Shown: positions 1-12,936 of the stretch, one piece after another
How positions within the stretch are numbered: the first letter of the stretch is position 1
How the letters are laid out: each line of letters starts with the position of its first letter
From: Caprimulgus europaeus
Taxonomy: Eukaryota > Chordata > Aves > Caprimulgiformes > Caprimulgidae
Length of the DNA: 64,000 nucleotides
NCBI GenBank assembly: GCA_907165065.1
Contig: OU015528.1
Span: 28,170,515-28,234,514, forward strand
Reading direction: 5' to 3'
Notes under the pieces: generated by a model
What the model was told of the DNA's origin: nothing
The model's database searches: none
What the model saw: only the letters and a program-made list of their open reading frames with translations
Translations under genes and position numbers: made by a program

Positions 1-1415
1 TGTACAGGAGCACAGACCTTCCCCCTGTCTTGCTAAGTGTTGAGAAGCTACAAATTTCACTGATTATGGCAGATCCCTAGGATGGAAAAACACCTCTGGT
101 CTTATCAACTGCTCAGACCAAGCTGCAGCCCTGGAAGGCCAAGCTTGCTGCCTTCTGCCATAGGGATGCGTTGGGGTAGGTGCTGAGCTCGTGTCTGTCC
201 ATTGCCAGTAGCAGCAGTCACCCCATCACCACCTCATCACACTGGGCTGTAGAAAGTGCACAGACTGCTCTTCTGCCCCATGCCATGCCTTCCTCTTCCT
301 CCCATGGCAGGAATACTCCCTTCCCCACCCCTCAAACACAGTGTGGCAAACCCCAAATTTACCCTTACAACTAAAAGCCTGGAGCTGATTCAGATTATGT
401 CCACCGTGTTACTTGTGCTCAAGGAATGGGTGGAAAAGGCAGAGCTCACAGTGAGGGAAGGCAGTGAGGTTGGTTTAGGGCTCAGCTGGAGGTTTGGTCT
501 GACTGGAGGCATTTTGCCTCAGATGCTCCTAGTTCCTTCTGGATGTGGAAGCCCAGGGGAGCTGGGAGCAGCTGCCTCTGTGCTATCTGAGCTGGTCTGC
601 TCCTTTGTGTCTGCAGAAATAATGTTCCTTGTAGCTCTTGGCAATCTTTCCTTTTTCCCACCGTGTTCATTAAACCTATTATAGCATCCTTCCCTTTCCC
701 CTGACTGCTGACTGAGCAAGAGGCAAGACGTTTTGTGTCTGGCTGGATATATGGCCAAATGGCCAAACAGGCCAGAAGAAGAAGACTCAATTTTCAACCT
801 TTCCACCGGCGAAGGCCCTGATTTGGGTCTCTTTTCTCTAGATGCTGATTTTCATGCAGCTCTTAGAAACATTAATTTCTTGAGGGCTGTGAGGTTCTGT
901 CAGGTTTCACCAAAATGAGGCAAAAATTGGTCCAGAAAACAGCAGGAAGAGCTGACAGAAAGAGAGAGGAAGAGAAATTGCATAATCTTCATTTCCATGG
1001 GAACCCAGGCGAATGTGAAGGTCTTTATTCTATCACTCCACTCTAAGCAGTGAGAACAGATAAAAGATAATATGATTTGTGGAACTGCAGGCTGTGATTT
1101 CCAGCATGTCTTTATGCCCTTATGCTTCTCAACCATCTGCTGCCCGTTACCACCCAACCCTCACCCCTGTGCCAGCAAAGCTGTCCTCACGATCTCACAG
1201 GGGACCAGCCTACAGAGCAGCAGTTCTCTGGCCAGCTCTCACTCCCACTCTGTGTATGGTAGGACAGGGGAAACTTGACATGTGAAAAAATGTGTTATGT
1301 GACTGAACTGTCTAGATCCTATTTTTAAGTTCCCAAATCCTTTTGTTGTTGGACCAGAGAGTCTTGAAATGAGACAAAAGATGCTGAGAAGCTTTCCAAA
1401 CATATTTGAGAAATT
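1..1415. other. Non-coding DNA, no gene recognised
   Basis: Mixed-composition DNA with only short chance open frames on both strands, none of which resembles a protein I know. No RNA gene, transposon end or long tandem repeat is visible. In other vertebrates the DNA beyond the 3' end of SLC38A4 leads towards SLC38A2, so this is probably intergenic; that placement is inference. Confidence 0.5.
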
Positions 1416-1690
1416 CATAGACTCATAGAATGATTTGAGCTGGAAGGGACCCTTAAAGATCATCTAGTTTCAACCCCCTTGCCATAGGCAGGGACATCTT
1501 CCACTAGATCAGGTTCCTCAAAGACCCACACAACCTTACTTTAAACACTTCCAGACAGGGACATCCACAACTTGCCTGGGCAAGACATTCCAGTGTCTCA
1601 CCACCCTCTCAACAAAGATTTTCTTCCTAATATTTAATCTAAATCTATCCTTTTTCAATTCAAAAACATTACCCCTTGTCATAGGGGTAC
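1416..1690 (-). mobile_element. CR1 LINE, 3'-end fragment, inverted
   Basis: Read on the minus strand this is the 3' end of a chicken-repeat-1 (CR1) non-LTR retrotransposon. The lower-coordinate edge carries the short ATTCTATGA-type tail typical of CR1, followed inward by the stretch that usually reads as a variant of 'GATCTTTAAGGTCCCTTCCA' and then the last part of the ORF2 region. Only the 3' few hundred bases are present, which is the usual result of 5' truncation during CR1 integration. There is no poly(A) tail or clear target-site duplication, as expected for CR1. The inner boundary near 1,690 is approximate because similarity fades out. Confidence 0.88.
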
Positions 1691-4600
1691 TTAGTTCTCA
1701 CTGAGTTGAGACACCCTCCCATGAACAGTACTGATGGACCATAATTTTCATTTAATGGTGGAAGAAGGAGTGAAGAAATCTTGCAGATAACAGTTTGTTT
1801 ATGTTAATAAAAATACTATGTGACTCACTAGTCAGAGGGACCAAACTAAGCCACTCAACCCAATGATACAGTAGCATATTAAATACTGCATGTGCATGTG
1901 GGAAGAGTAATTTGAGTTGGAAATGATTTGTAGTCACTCAGGAAATCAGATGTCATTGTGGAAAGCTCAGTGAAAATATCTGTTACAGAGGATCAAAGCT
2001 AAATGCTATTTTGGGTTGGAGAAGAGTGCTATGGAAAGTAATATGATAGTATAATGTTTCAATCAATAGTGTTTGGTAGGTTGTATTCAGTTCCAAACGT
2101 AGAGATACAGGCAAAGAGCTATGGTGGAAAGGACTGGTGGTGGTGTTGAAGAGAGAGATAGATGCTGGGGCCATGATGCAGGTGGCTTGTCCTTCTGGTA
2201 CTGCTGTTGGATTGTGGGACACTCATGACAAGGCACCTTTTACTTATCTACCATAAGACTGGCATTGGAATTGCTTGCTTATGGCAGTGGTAGATGCACC
2301 AGTGCTAGAAATCTTTACCTCAGGGCTTGATTTTTTTTCCCACGAGAGTTCAGGGAGGCTTATGATCTGCACTCTCATGAGGTAAGGGTAGATAGTGGTC
2401 CCTAGCCATAAAATATATCAGTTAGGATGTACTAAGAGGGGGAAAAATACTTAAGGAGAAAATGGGTTACCATTTATAGATGACATAAAAATTCTAGTAC
2501 ATTTGAAATACAGGAAGAAACGTGTAAATTAATTTCTCAGTGGGGAAGACTAGTGAACTGTAACAGACCCAACAGATGACCTGTGTTGCTAGTTCATCCA
2601 CACTTATGTGACCAGCTTAAAATCCCCAAATCAAAAATCTTTTGATCATGTCTAAATTTTTTTTCTTGCACTAGGATGAAGTGCTTTCTGAGTGCCAAAA
2701 CAACACCCGAGTCTTTTCCTTTAACTAGTCTGTAAAGGTCAAGAAAAGGCTGAAATATTCATTATGTTGTTTTTTTCAGACTTCTGATTCTGACACAATT
2801 TTGCCTATGAGGGGCTCAGAGCATGGTCTAGAAGAGTTAAGACAACTAATTTACCAAAAGATTTACTCTTAGATGGAGACCAGAGGTGGGCAAAAGAGAA
2901 ACTTATGAAGGTCTAGAAAACAGATTGTGTGAAACAGGCTGAGGAGAATGTGATTCTTTGGGTTTAATGTTCTGTTTAAGACAGCTGAGAGAGAAAAAAA
3001 GTAACAGGGAGAGTGGCTGTTTTAGTGAGCTACACTGAATATCTAGCTTGGGTAGCACATGCCTCAGAATTTCTTGTTGCAAAATGTGCTTCATGTTTGT
3101 TGTCAGGTAGCTGCCTAGGGTATGTGTTTCAGAAGGGCATGAAATAAAATCTTGGGAAGAGGACAGCTCTGCTGCTGTTGATGACATGACCCTGTGTTTT
3201 CTCCCAGAGAACTGCTCTGGGGTTCTGGGTTTCAGACTTTGGATGGGAATGTCCTGTGGCATCTGGCAGCATGTGGCATCTAGTGCCCATGAGAAGGAAA
3301 TAAAAAATTGAATTTCATAGGCTTGTGCCATGTTGCTGCACCAGGAAATGGAGACTCTTTGGCAAGGGCTTCCTCCTGAGATGGTGTCATTAGAGACTTG
3401 GCAAACAGAGGCCATGGCTAACCCATGGGATATTATCTTCAAAGGCTCTTTTTAGGCTCCTTTGTGCAGTTAAGTCCAATAATTCACAAGGACATGTAAA
3501 ATCTAAAAGGGTTGTCTTGGTAATTACATGCTGTTTGAAGACTGTTTAGCAATAGCCTGCTCTGGAGTTGCAAACCTTTCATGGCCTGAGAGCCATGAAA
3601 CAGAAAAAATGGGTGGCACTAAAGGCCAACAAGTCTTAAAGTGCTCAATTTATGATTTCATGGCTGTTATGAGTACACCACATGCTATTCGCTTGATCTT
3701 TGCTTTCTTCAACTCTTTTTAAAACATACTTATTGTTTGTATATATCTGCAAAATCCTGTTCTTAGAGCAAACTCATCAGCTTTAGCTATCCAGAGGCAG
3801 AACTACTAGGATTAGTCACTCCGTGACTGTTTCGTGCCACCCTGCAGCACCCTTATGGCGGAAGCTCAGCACCCCGACACATGCTGCTAACTAACCCCCG
3901 GGTGCTACAGCCTCTCCTTGATGTCCTGGGACCCTGCATCTTTGCTTTCAAGTACACAAACAGGAAAAGGCTTATTTTAGCAGTTCCCAGCTGTTATAAG
4001 CCATGATTTCCACTGCTCTCCAGCAGAATAATCCCCAGCTGCCCAGTCAAACACAAACACAGTGTGGAACAGCGTGTGCTCAGACAGCTTTCTGCGAGGC
4101 TGGGTGCTGCTGATGTGCCAAGCTGTAGCACGACTGCAGGGTGCAGCAGAGGTGACAGGAGTTGTGGGGCAGCAGGAGCACGCTTTCCCTCAGGACTCTG
4201 CCAGGTATTTGCAGCCAGAGGGACTAAGTGGAGAAGAAGTGTCAACTCTAGGACTTTTTTGCCTCAAATTGTGCCTTTTAGGGGATGAAACATGGCCAAA
4301 TCAGGCAGGCTAGTTATAGGTGGTACAGTAGAGGTGATGCACAACTTTTCTCCAGTCACACTGGGGATGTGTCAGTACAAGCATCTGAGGAACATGATTC
4401 AACAAGTTCAATATGGGGGCAATGATCACCAAATTAAAAAATGCCCCATGTGTTACGGTGGTTGAATTTACAACTTTATTACTCATAGAAGGCAAAGCCA
4501 CTGTGAGACCAATGCCACAAATAATTATTTTTGAAAGCAGGTAGTTGCTGCTGCACTCAGGAGTATCTCATGAAGCTGGCTGAAATTTCCCCCCATTCTG

Positions 4601-7154
4601 CAAATGCCTATTTATACATGGGAAATGATGGACCCCTCTGTTCAGCAGCAAGGTATACAGCTCTGAAGATCAGATATGAAGGTCTACAGAAACTAAGACT
4701 TTCACTCATTTTTTCTCAAATTTGGTCCTAATTTTGGAAATAAAGGTGTTGAGTGATGGCACTACCTGTAGGGACAGCCCTCACCTGGGAACCTTTCCTT
4801 CTCTGCCCCAGTTTCCTGTCCCAAAGGACCAGCAGCTCACCTCTCAGCTGGGCAAAGTATCAGTGACCTAGGGCTTTGGGCTACAGGCTGAACTTGAGCC
4901 CCAAAGGTGTAGATATAAGTCACTGGTGTGGTACTTGGCCTCGTGGAGCCCAAGCTATCTGGAGCCTTTTAGCACAACAGTAGTATGAACGTTAGTAATA
5001 AATCAGTGTGAATAGCTGAGAGATTTACCCTAAAAGGAAATCTCTCCAACTCTGTTCTTTCCAACTATGCTGTTTCTGGGAGGTTGGTGTGCTGTTTTCC
5101 TACAAAAAGGCCTTTTTTTTCTCCTTGATGCAAGATGCCAAGTCTTGAGGTCCCCCTGCTCTGAATAATTAAGAACACAAAGTCCTTTCCTACAGTGTGA
5201 TTTAGGCCTCGTGATCTGCTATGGTCTTATTTCTGATTCTGACTTTAGATGACCAAATTATGAATCCTATATGAGGCTGAATAAGTAGTTACTCATATAT
5301 GCAACCTGATTTCATTGAATGGAACTAGCTGAGCGTGACTGCTTAGCTACTGGTGTAAAGAGCTCATGACCTGCCTGAAGTGACCGTATGATCATTTTTA
5401 GCAACAGAACATTTTCCTTCCTTTTCAGTCTTGGGATGAGTACGTTCCTGGACACAGGAAAGAAACACAGTATCCGAAGTCCCTTGCGAAACAGAGGAAC
5501 TGACTAACTGAACAAAAAGGAGGGGGGAAGAGTCCTCAGATGAACATGTCAAACCCATGAATCAAGTTGTGTTATTACCTTTCAGGTTTTTTTTTAGCCA
5601 GCTTGCTAACCCAGTAATTCAAGTGAAATTTAGGAGACAGGGGAAGGCAGCCTGACCTCTTTTAGCCCACAAGGGATGCCACGGCACTGTTTCCAAAGCA
5701 GCAGGTGTTAATTTCAGAGCACTGGCAAAATGTGAGCCCTGGATTGGAGCCACCATCCTTAAGCAGCTACTACTAAATCAGTAAAAGCTTTCCTTCAGTA
5801 CAAGCTGGATGCATGCCAAAGATCTTACCTATAATTCTTTTTTGTTTTCAGTTGAAAAATCTGTTTTGTGACTGTTTTCCTGCCTGTAGTTTTGCTGTTG
5901 TGTAGTTCTGTGTTTCAGCCCAGAAATGGTAACATTTACTAGTGGCTGAAATATCTCCTCTGTTACCTCATTGGTTAAAGAGGTGTTAGATAATGATACT
6001 TAGTCAGTTAAAGAGCAATTCAGGACACTTTGGATTTCATATGAAGATATATTTGTAGTTGTTAAGCCTGTTGATCTGACTTACTCTTTTGGGCCTAATT
6101 TGATTAGAGAAGTAAGTTATGCATGATCAGAAGGTATAGAAGGTAATACAATTATTGTTCAGAATCCCATGAGAGACTGTGAGACAACCTGACAGAGACA
6201 AAACTGGGAAGAGAGGTATCTGGGAATTACTCAGTATAAATTTCACCTCTTATCAAATTTCCCTGTTGGCCTCCACAACCAGTCAAACTCTCTCTATCTA
6301 TAGAAAAGCTTATGGACATCTGCTAGTAGATGGTTCCCTGGAAATTAGGAATGGGACAGCTGGTGCTTGACCTTGCTTTACATGATCCTGAATTATAAAA
6401 AAAGATGGAAATCTCAGGGCTCCCATGGCTCCAGCGGGAATTGCCCTTTCCAGCCTCGTGGAACAGTTTTCTCAACAAGATCTATAAGCCACAAGTGAAA
6501 TTTTCCATGTCCCCTGGAGCCTTTCCCTGGCTAGCCATTGATTCACACCCCCAATAGGAGTTTCAAAGATGTTCATTGCTGGTGGTTGATTTGTTTTCTT
6601 CAAACCTGCCATTGGAGTCTTGGAATAAGCCATGTAATTGCAGTTTGAGAAAAAGCTACCTAATAACCACGCAACAGATTCGGAAAATTGCATGCACAGT
6701 GAGACTCAGCATATAGTCTGAGTGGCATGATGGTTTTCAGTGGTGCATTGATAACGGAAACAGTAAACATGCCATATGTTGACTAAAATTTGGAGGGAAA
6801 AGAATAATTTATATAGGAGATCTCCAATGCTTTAATCCAGGGCTAAGAAACAAACAAAAAAATTCTAACTCCCCTCTGTCACCTTTTTAGTCCCTTTCTG
6901 CTGTGGTCTGTCTTCTCAATCTAGCAAAAGTAGCTCAGAAAAATGTAACACTTCACATTAATTTCCAGAATTCCTCGGTCTTCCAGTAGAGGGAAGTATT
7001 GTTTCATTTCCTTTGCCTTCGAAAGGTTTGTAAGGGAAATAAAGGCAAAAGTTCAAAGAGCTGATCAATCTCATACAAACAAGGAGATGGAAATGGTCAC
7101 TTAGACCTTAGTCCTGCAGGTACACGTACACTACACCTTCTTGCAGGAGCAGAT
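1691..7154. other. Non-coding intergenic DNA
   Basis: No supported gene. Open frames are short and overlap each other on opposite strands, and the longest (179 codons, minus strand, near 2,903-3,442) has no domain, motif or splice-site support. Scattered T- and A-runs are the only low-complexity features. I see no RNA gene or recognisable transposon. Confidence 0.5.
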
Positions 7155-7188
7155 ACTCAAAATAAGTGAACACTCAAAATAAGTGAAC
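7155..7188. repeat. 17-bp direct tandem duplication
   Basis: Two adjacent perfect copies of a 17-base unit (ACTCAAAATAAGTGAAC). Probably a replication-slippage duplication; no function inferred. Confidence 0.85.
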
Positions 7189-8627
7189 ACACAAAAACAT
7201 CAGGATCATGCCCTACATAATTTAATATGCATTTAAAGGACACAGAAAAAAAAAACCAAAACAAAAGTCCTGCAATGAAAGCTGGAAGTGCAAATTAAAG
7301 TTTTATTTGTGCTATTTAAGTGTTTTCTTGGATGACAGTCTGGACCCTAAGCTTTTGCTTGTTTTCTTACCGATGTTATATCCTGCCAGCTTTCTGTAGT
7401 CCCGGGGAAAGTGAGGCTGGAAGACCTGCAAAATACAAATACTACAGCTTCCCAAAGTGGTTCCACGTAAAGACAGTTTGAATTTCTGCATCACGCTGCC
7501 AGGCACACTCGTCCAGGGAGGACTTCCCAGCTCACGCGTGCTGTAGCGTGGGTGCTGCAAGCCAGCTCAGATGGGATCAGAGGCATCGGTCCTGAGCTCC
7601 TGGAACAGGGAGCAGGAGGGAGCGGGTGTGGAGGTTTGGAGCAAGCTCAGATTTACCAGGTGTTGTGCTCGAGGGCTGCTGACGTGCTGCTTTCAGCTGG
7701 CTCAGTGGGAGCAGAGCTCTGCCTGACCCACGTGAACCTGATTTAGGTACCTTGGCTGTAATAAAAATATTAGAGCCTGAGTATAGACTCAGACAGTGGC
7801 CCTTAATTGTTCACACACTCCTTGGTATGATTTTCCCTGTCAACGATTAACTCTCCCGCACAGCAAGGGAGGTAGGGACAGTTTAGAGAGCATGGGCTGT
7901 AGGCAACATGGACATGGCTATCTCTCCTGGGGATGGGAGCAAATTTGTCCATGTGGACATGAAGTATATGGTACTGCTCAGATACATTTTCTGTGCTAGC
8001 CCTGAGCAGAGGCAGCTTTGGTATTTCTGTCCTGCGAGGTGCTATCTGTGGAGGAGATAATAGAGAGTAGACTGAATGGATGGTGCTGCTGAGGATAAGC
8101 CTACTCAGAGAGCCACTCTGCTCCACAGCATGACTACACCTCATGTGGCTGCACTTTTTCAGGCGCCGGTATCAGCGTGAGCCTGCAGCACTGGCCTGGT
8201 GCCCTGGGGTAAGCATGCAGGGGGTGAACTGCTCAGGGGTCCCTTCTTCCGCTGCCCCATCTCCATGGCTATTAGTGTCCCCTCCAAACTTACCCTAGGA
8301 TGCAGCTCATGAAAGGTCTCAGTGATGCCTGAGTGAATCCTCTCTCCTACGGGGCAAATGAGATGATCCTGCTTTGGTTTTGAATTATTTGTCCCAGTAT
8401 TATAGTAACTGTGATGAGCTTAACCTCGGTTCCTTAGCAATTCAATGTTGTTTGCAAGGCTTTTTTTCCCATTTGATTCAGTGCTGCCATTTTCTCAGTG
8501 AAGGCAAAGACAGGGTTTTGATGCACTTGAGTGTGATTGCTCCAGGCTCTGTTATCTTTCTTGCTACTCATGGCAGCAATAATTGAAACTATAATGATAG
8601 AAATTTTTAACTTATGGACCATCACAT
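7189..8627. other. Non-coding DNA with an exon-like splice-signal pair
   Basis: No protein gene is recognised. The 7,550-7,740 part is relatively G-rich. At about 8,156-8,217 a pyrimidine-tract-plus-CAG acceptor and a GGGGTAAGC donor lie 51 bases apart on the plus strand, with an open frame between them. That could be a non-coding RNA exon, but two splice motifs alone are weak evidence. Confidence 0.35.
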
Positions 8628-8716
8628 CTATTTTTTTCTCTACCCATAAATCCCATTATTATATTTTTCTACCTATAAATACCATTACTTTTTTTTTCTA
8701 CCTATAAATACCATCT
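8628..8716. repeat. Three-copy tandem repeat of about 30 bp
   Basis: Three consecutive imperfect units of about 29-31 bases. Each has a pyrimidine/T-run followed by a CTACCTATAAATACCAT-type core (first copy CTACCCATAAATCCCAT). The second and third cores are identical, so the array probably grew by stepwise duplication. The core happens to contain a TATAAA-like string, but nothing else suggests a promoter. Confidence 0.8.
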
Positions 8717-10924
8717 AAAGTTTTTTTTCTCTTTTCTTTTTTTTTTTCCTGGAAAACAGTCAAACAAAAGCTATCTACTCCCTATAGATTCAACAGAGAC
8801 ACACCTGTCCCATCCTAGTTCAATAGTATATTAGCCTAGAAACTGGGCTGGCATTTCCTCAGTCACAGTTAGGGGAACCTCTTCTTTTCCTTCTAGCATT
8901 TATTGAGGGAAATCTGTCATGTTAAAGTCAGCTTTGGTTTTGCTACCCCACCTGTGTTGACTGCCTGATGCCTCAGGAAGTACATGAAATTATGCTGGAC
9001 GCAGCAGCTCATGGCGTCTTCCTCAAAACATGAATCAAAGGGTTGGACAGACAGCACCCACTGCTCTCTGCAAAGTGGCATGGAGCAGCAGTGACTGTGT
9101 ATGATCTGTCGCAATACCAGGCTCTTATTCAATCAGTCTGAAGATGATGCTTTAAAGGACGGGAATGAGTAAGGTAGAAATTTCTTCTCAGCTTGTTTGT
9201 GGTAGTTTTGAGGATTAGTATGTCATACTCTGTAGGAACTCAATAACTTGTTACACTCTTAACGCTCAAAACCATGTTACATTCTTTCCTAAGCAAACAG
9301 GGAACAGTGATGTGGTGATTATTCCAAAATACTCATTTCTCATGTGCACATTGTATGTTACTGAGTGTATAAATGTCAAAGAGACATTTTCTTTCCTCAC
9401 ACAGAGAACCAAATGCAGTAGAAGGAATTTTGTTGGTTATAATAGACAGATTAGCTCAGAGAATGGGTATCAGTCCATTGGTTTTAGCATCTATTTTACT
9501 CATAAGCTGAAAGTTAAAGGATAGCCGGCATTTGCCTTTAGTGACCATGCATATGATGATGGGCAGGCACTTGCTCACTGAGGAAAGGGCTTCAGCATTT
9601 GTAACATCTCTTACCCTCTGCGACGTTACTGCCCTTTGTAGGAAATGCAGTCCCCACTGCAGAGCCACTGCAAGGGACACACGAGTGCTTGTCCATAGTT
9701 CCAGAGCATGCTCATCTTGCTGGGTTCAAGCCGCTCCAGTGAGCTGTGTAAAGGATTTCTGGGCACTGCTAGGTGCAACGCTGGGGTGGGTAGTCCTGAC
9801 AGCTGGTGAGCAGCCAAGCCTTCTGTGGCTAGGTCACTTCTCTCCCCTATTGTAGAAAGGTTTAATGTCTGAACATTAACAGTTTATATTTTTTTTGCTA
9901 ATGCTGAAAACTCTTGTGAGAGATATGTGGCTGGATGCTTTCTCCAGGCTGAAGTGCCAATGGGATTGTCCACAGGCACCAGCTGGGGCAAGTGTCTGGC
10001 TGTTTCTGATTCCTTCCTTTAAAGACTGTTGCTGGGGCTAATAGTTCAGTAGAGGCATGCCTGTGAGCAGTGCCAATTAGGAAAGGGTATTTAACACAAA
10101 AAAAGATCTAATCAGTGCCTAATAAACAATGACATCTTGCCTTGTGTCAACAACACACTGTGCACATGGCTACAGCTTCCTCCAGCTCTGTGACCTCTAT
10201 AACATGTACATTTGTCCAACAATGTTTAAAATAGCCACCAAGATAGGCTGGTTGTCTTAAAAATGACATTGTTCTAGACTGAGATTCAGCAGTGTGATGA
10301 GAGACATGGCTCATCAGTGTGATGACAGATGCTGAAAAGAAAATGCAAAATAAATTCCTTATACTGCATAAACTTCAGGACTAGATTAATCAGCTTTCTA
10401 CCATCAAGCTGCAGCCCTACCTTCCTTCTGCCTATCCTTTGATAAGGATGTAACTACAGACAGATGTAACAGAGGATAGCTGTCAAAAAAGCTTTCTGAA
10501 GATGGAACAAAATTTCTGTTACTACTAATACTTCTACTATTACTACCTTATATTTTTGGTTTCTGATGGGAATTTTTTTTGGATGTAACTGAGCTGAATG
10601 CTTTCAAAGGGCACATTAATCTTATCAGTAGATCAGTGGAAACTGGATCCAAATGTACAGTTTGACATTCAACTAAATTCTCTGTATGCAAGATAAGTAT
10701 AAATATAGTGATTTTAATTAAGAAGCTAGAAATATTGCACATTTTGTTCTGTATATCAGGTGCTTGTCACATCACATTTTGTGTTCCCGATTTCAGTGAA
10801 TATCAGAAAAATGACACCCCAGAAAAAAGCCCAGAGGATTATGCTCTAACTGATATGTTATACAGGGGTGACAGACATGATGGAATAAAGCACATGCTTA
10901 GGGTTAACCTGTATTAGTGCTTGC
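8717..10924. other. Non-coding intergenic DNA
   Basis: No supported gene or repeat family. Near 10,286-10,330 there is a short imperfect direct duplication containing TCAGTGTGATGA-like strings. Open frames are short and overlap on both strands. Confidence 0.5.
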
Positions 10925-12936
10925 ATTCCAACAGATAGGAAAACAAGAAAGGGAGTCAAGAGACCTGCATAGTTAAACAGGGAACTGCTGTGCAAACTCA
11001 AGTGGAAGAAAAGTGTCTAAAGATCATGGAAGGAAAGGCTGGTCACTTGGGAGGAATATAAGACTGTTGTCAGAAGATATAGGGAGGCAATCAGGAAAGC
11101 CAAGGCCTCTTTGGAATTAAACCTTGGAAGAGAGGTCAAGGACAAAAAAAAGTCTTCCTCAAGTACATTGCAGACTAAGCCAACACCAGAGGCAATGCAG
11201 GCCCACTGCGGAATGGGGTGGGTGCTCTGGCCACAGAGGATACAATGAAGGCGGAGTTACTGAATGCCCTCTTTGTCTCTGTCTACACTGCTGGAGACTG
11301 TCTTCAGGAGCCCCGGATCCCTGAGGCCCCAGAGGAAGTCAAGATAAAAGAGGAGTTTGCCTTGGTTGATAAGGACTGGGTTAGGGACCGATTAAACAAT
11401 CTGGACATCCATAAATCCATGGGTCCTGATGAAGTGCACCAGTGGGTGCTGATGGAGCTGGCAGAAGTCATCGCTATCCATCATCTTTGGTAAGTCGTGG
11501 GAAACAGGAGAAGTGCCTGAGAACTGGAGGAAAGCAAATGTCACTCCAATCTTCAAAAAGGGCAAAAGAGAGGACCCGGGTAACTACAGACTGGTCAGCC
11601 TCACCTCCATCCCTGGGAAGGTGATGGAACAACTTAGCCTCAGCACTATCTCTAGGCATATCAAGGATAAGAGGGTCATTAGGAGCACTCAACATGATTT
11701 TACCAAGGGGAAATCATGTTTAACCAACCTGATAAACTTTTATGAGGACATAGTCAGGTAGGTATATGAGTGTGGATGTAGTTTAGAGCAGTGGATGTAG
11801 TTTACCCTGATTTCTGCAAGGCTTTTGACACAGTCTCCCACAGCGTCCTCGTGGCTAAACTGAGGAAGTGTGGTCTGGATGATTGGATAGTGAGGCGGAT
11901 TGTGAATTGGTTGAAAAGAAGAAGCCAGAGAGTTGTGGTCAATGGGGCAGAGTTTAGTTGGAGGCTTGGGTCTAGTGGAGTCTCTCAGGGGTCAGTACTG
12001 GGACCAGTACTATTCAATACATTCATCAGTGACCTGGATGAGGGAACAGAGGGCACTGTCAGCAAGTTTGCTGATGATACAAAGCTGGGAGGAGTGGCTG
12101 ACACACCAGAAGTCTGTGCTGCCATTCAGCCAGACCTAGACAGATGGGAAGAAATTTAATGAAATACAACAAGAGCAGGTGTAGAGTCTTGCATCTGGGA
12201 AAGAACAACCCCATGTACCAGTATAGGTTGGGGACAGACCTGTTGGAGACCAGCATAGGTGAAATGGATCTGGGGGTCCTGGTGGACAGCAGGATGACCA
12301 TGAGCCAGCACTGTGCCCTTGTAGCCAAGAAAGCCAATGGCATCCTGGGGTGCATTAGAAGGGGTGTGGTTAGTAGGTCGAGAGAGGTTCTCCTCCCCCT
12401 CTACTCTGCCCTGGTGAGGCCACATCTGGAATATTGTGTCCACTTCTGGGCCCTTCAGTTCAAGAAGGACAGGGGACTGCTTGAGACAGTCCAGCACAGA
12501 GCCACCAAGATGATTAAGGGAGTGGAACATCTCCCCTGGGAAAGTCTGAGGGAGATGGGTCTCTTTAGTTTGGAGACGAGGAGACTGAGGGGTGACATCA
12601 CCAATGTTTATAAATATGTAAAGGGCGAATGTCAGGAGGATGGAGCCAAGTTCTTCTCAGTGATGTCCAAGGGTAGGACAAGGGACAATGGGTGCAAGCT
12701 GGAGCATAGGAGGTTCCATGTAAACAAAAGGAAAAACTTTTTCACTGTGAGAGTGGCAGGCCACTGGAATAAGCTGCCCAGAGAAGTTGTGGAGTCTCCT
12801 TCTCTGGAGACATTCAAAACTCACCTGGACATGTTCCTGTGTGACCTACTGTAGGTGTTCCTGCTCTGGCAAGGGGGTTGGACTAGATGATCTTTCAAGG
12901 TCTCTTCCAAACCCGAACATTCTGTGGTTATTTTCT
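10925..12936 (+). mobile_element. CR1 LINE, 5'-truncated, with broken reverse-transcriptase ORF2
   Basis: A CR1 non-LTR retrotransposon of about 2 kb. The encoded fragments run in the order of CR1 ORF2 from the region after the endonuclease to the 3' end. They include the pre-RT stretch (11,218-11,493), 'NWRKANVTPIFKKG' and 'PGNYRLVSLTS' (11,513-11,761), 'KAFDTVSH' and the catalytic FADD box at 12,067-12,078 (within 11,791-12,159), and the thumb/C-terminal part (12,144-12,854). The endonuclease and ORF1 are missing. The reading frame changes at least three times and is interrupted by stops, so the copy is dead. The 3' end (about 12,866-12,936) matches the CR1 terminus but carries only one tail unit. 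No clear target-site duplication was found. The 5' boundary is approximate. Confidence 0.95.

Noticed and set aside
2880-2950. Possible CR1-like fragment
   Set aside because: Only a short weak resemblance to the CR1 ORF2 3' region; not distinguishable from chance.
2903-3442. 179-codon open frame on the minus strand
   Set aside because: No domain, compositional or splice-site support; the translation resembles no family I know and lies in DNA with equally open frames on other strands.
12156-12530. 124-codon minus-strand frame inside the CR1 element
   Set aside because: Antisense shadow of the CR1 ORF2 coding sequence.
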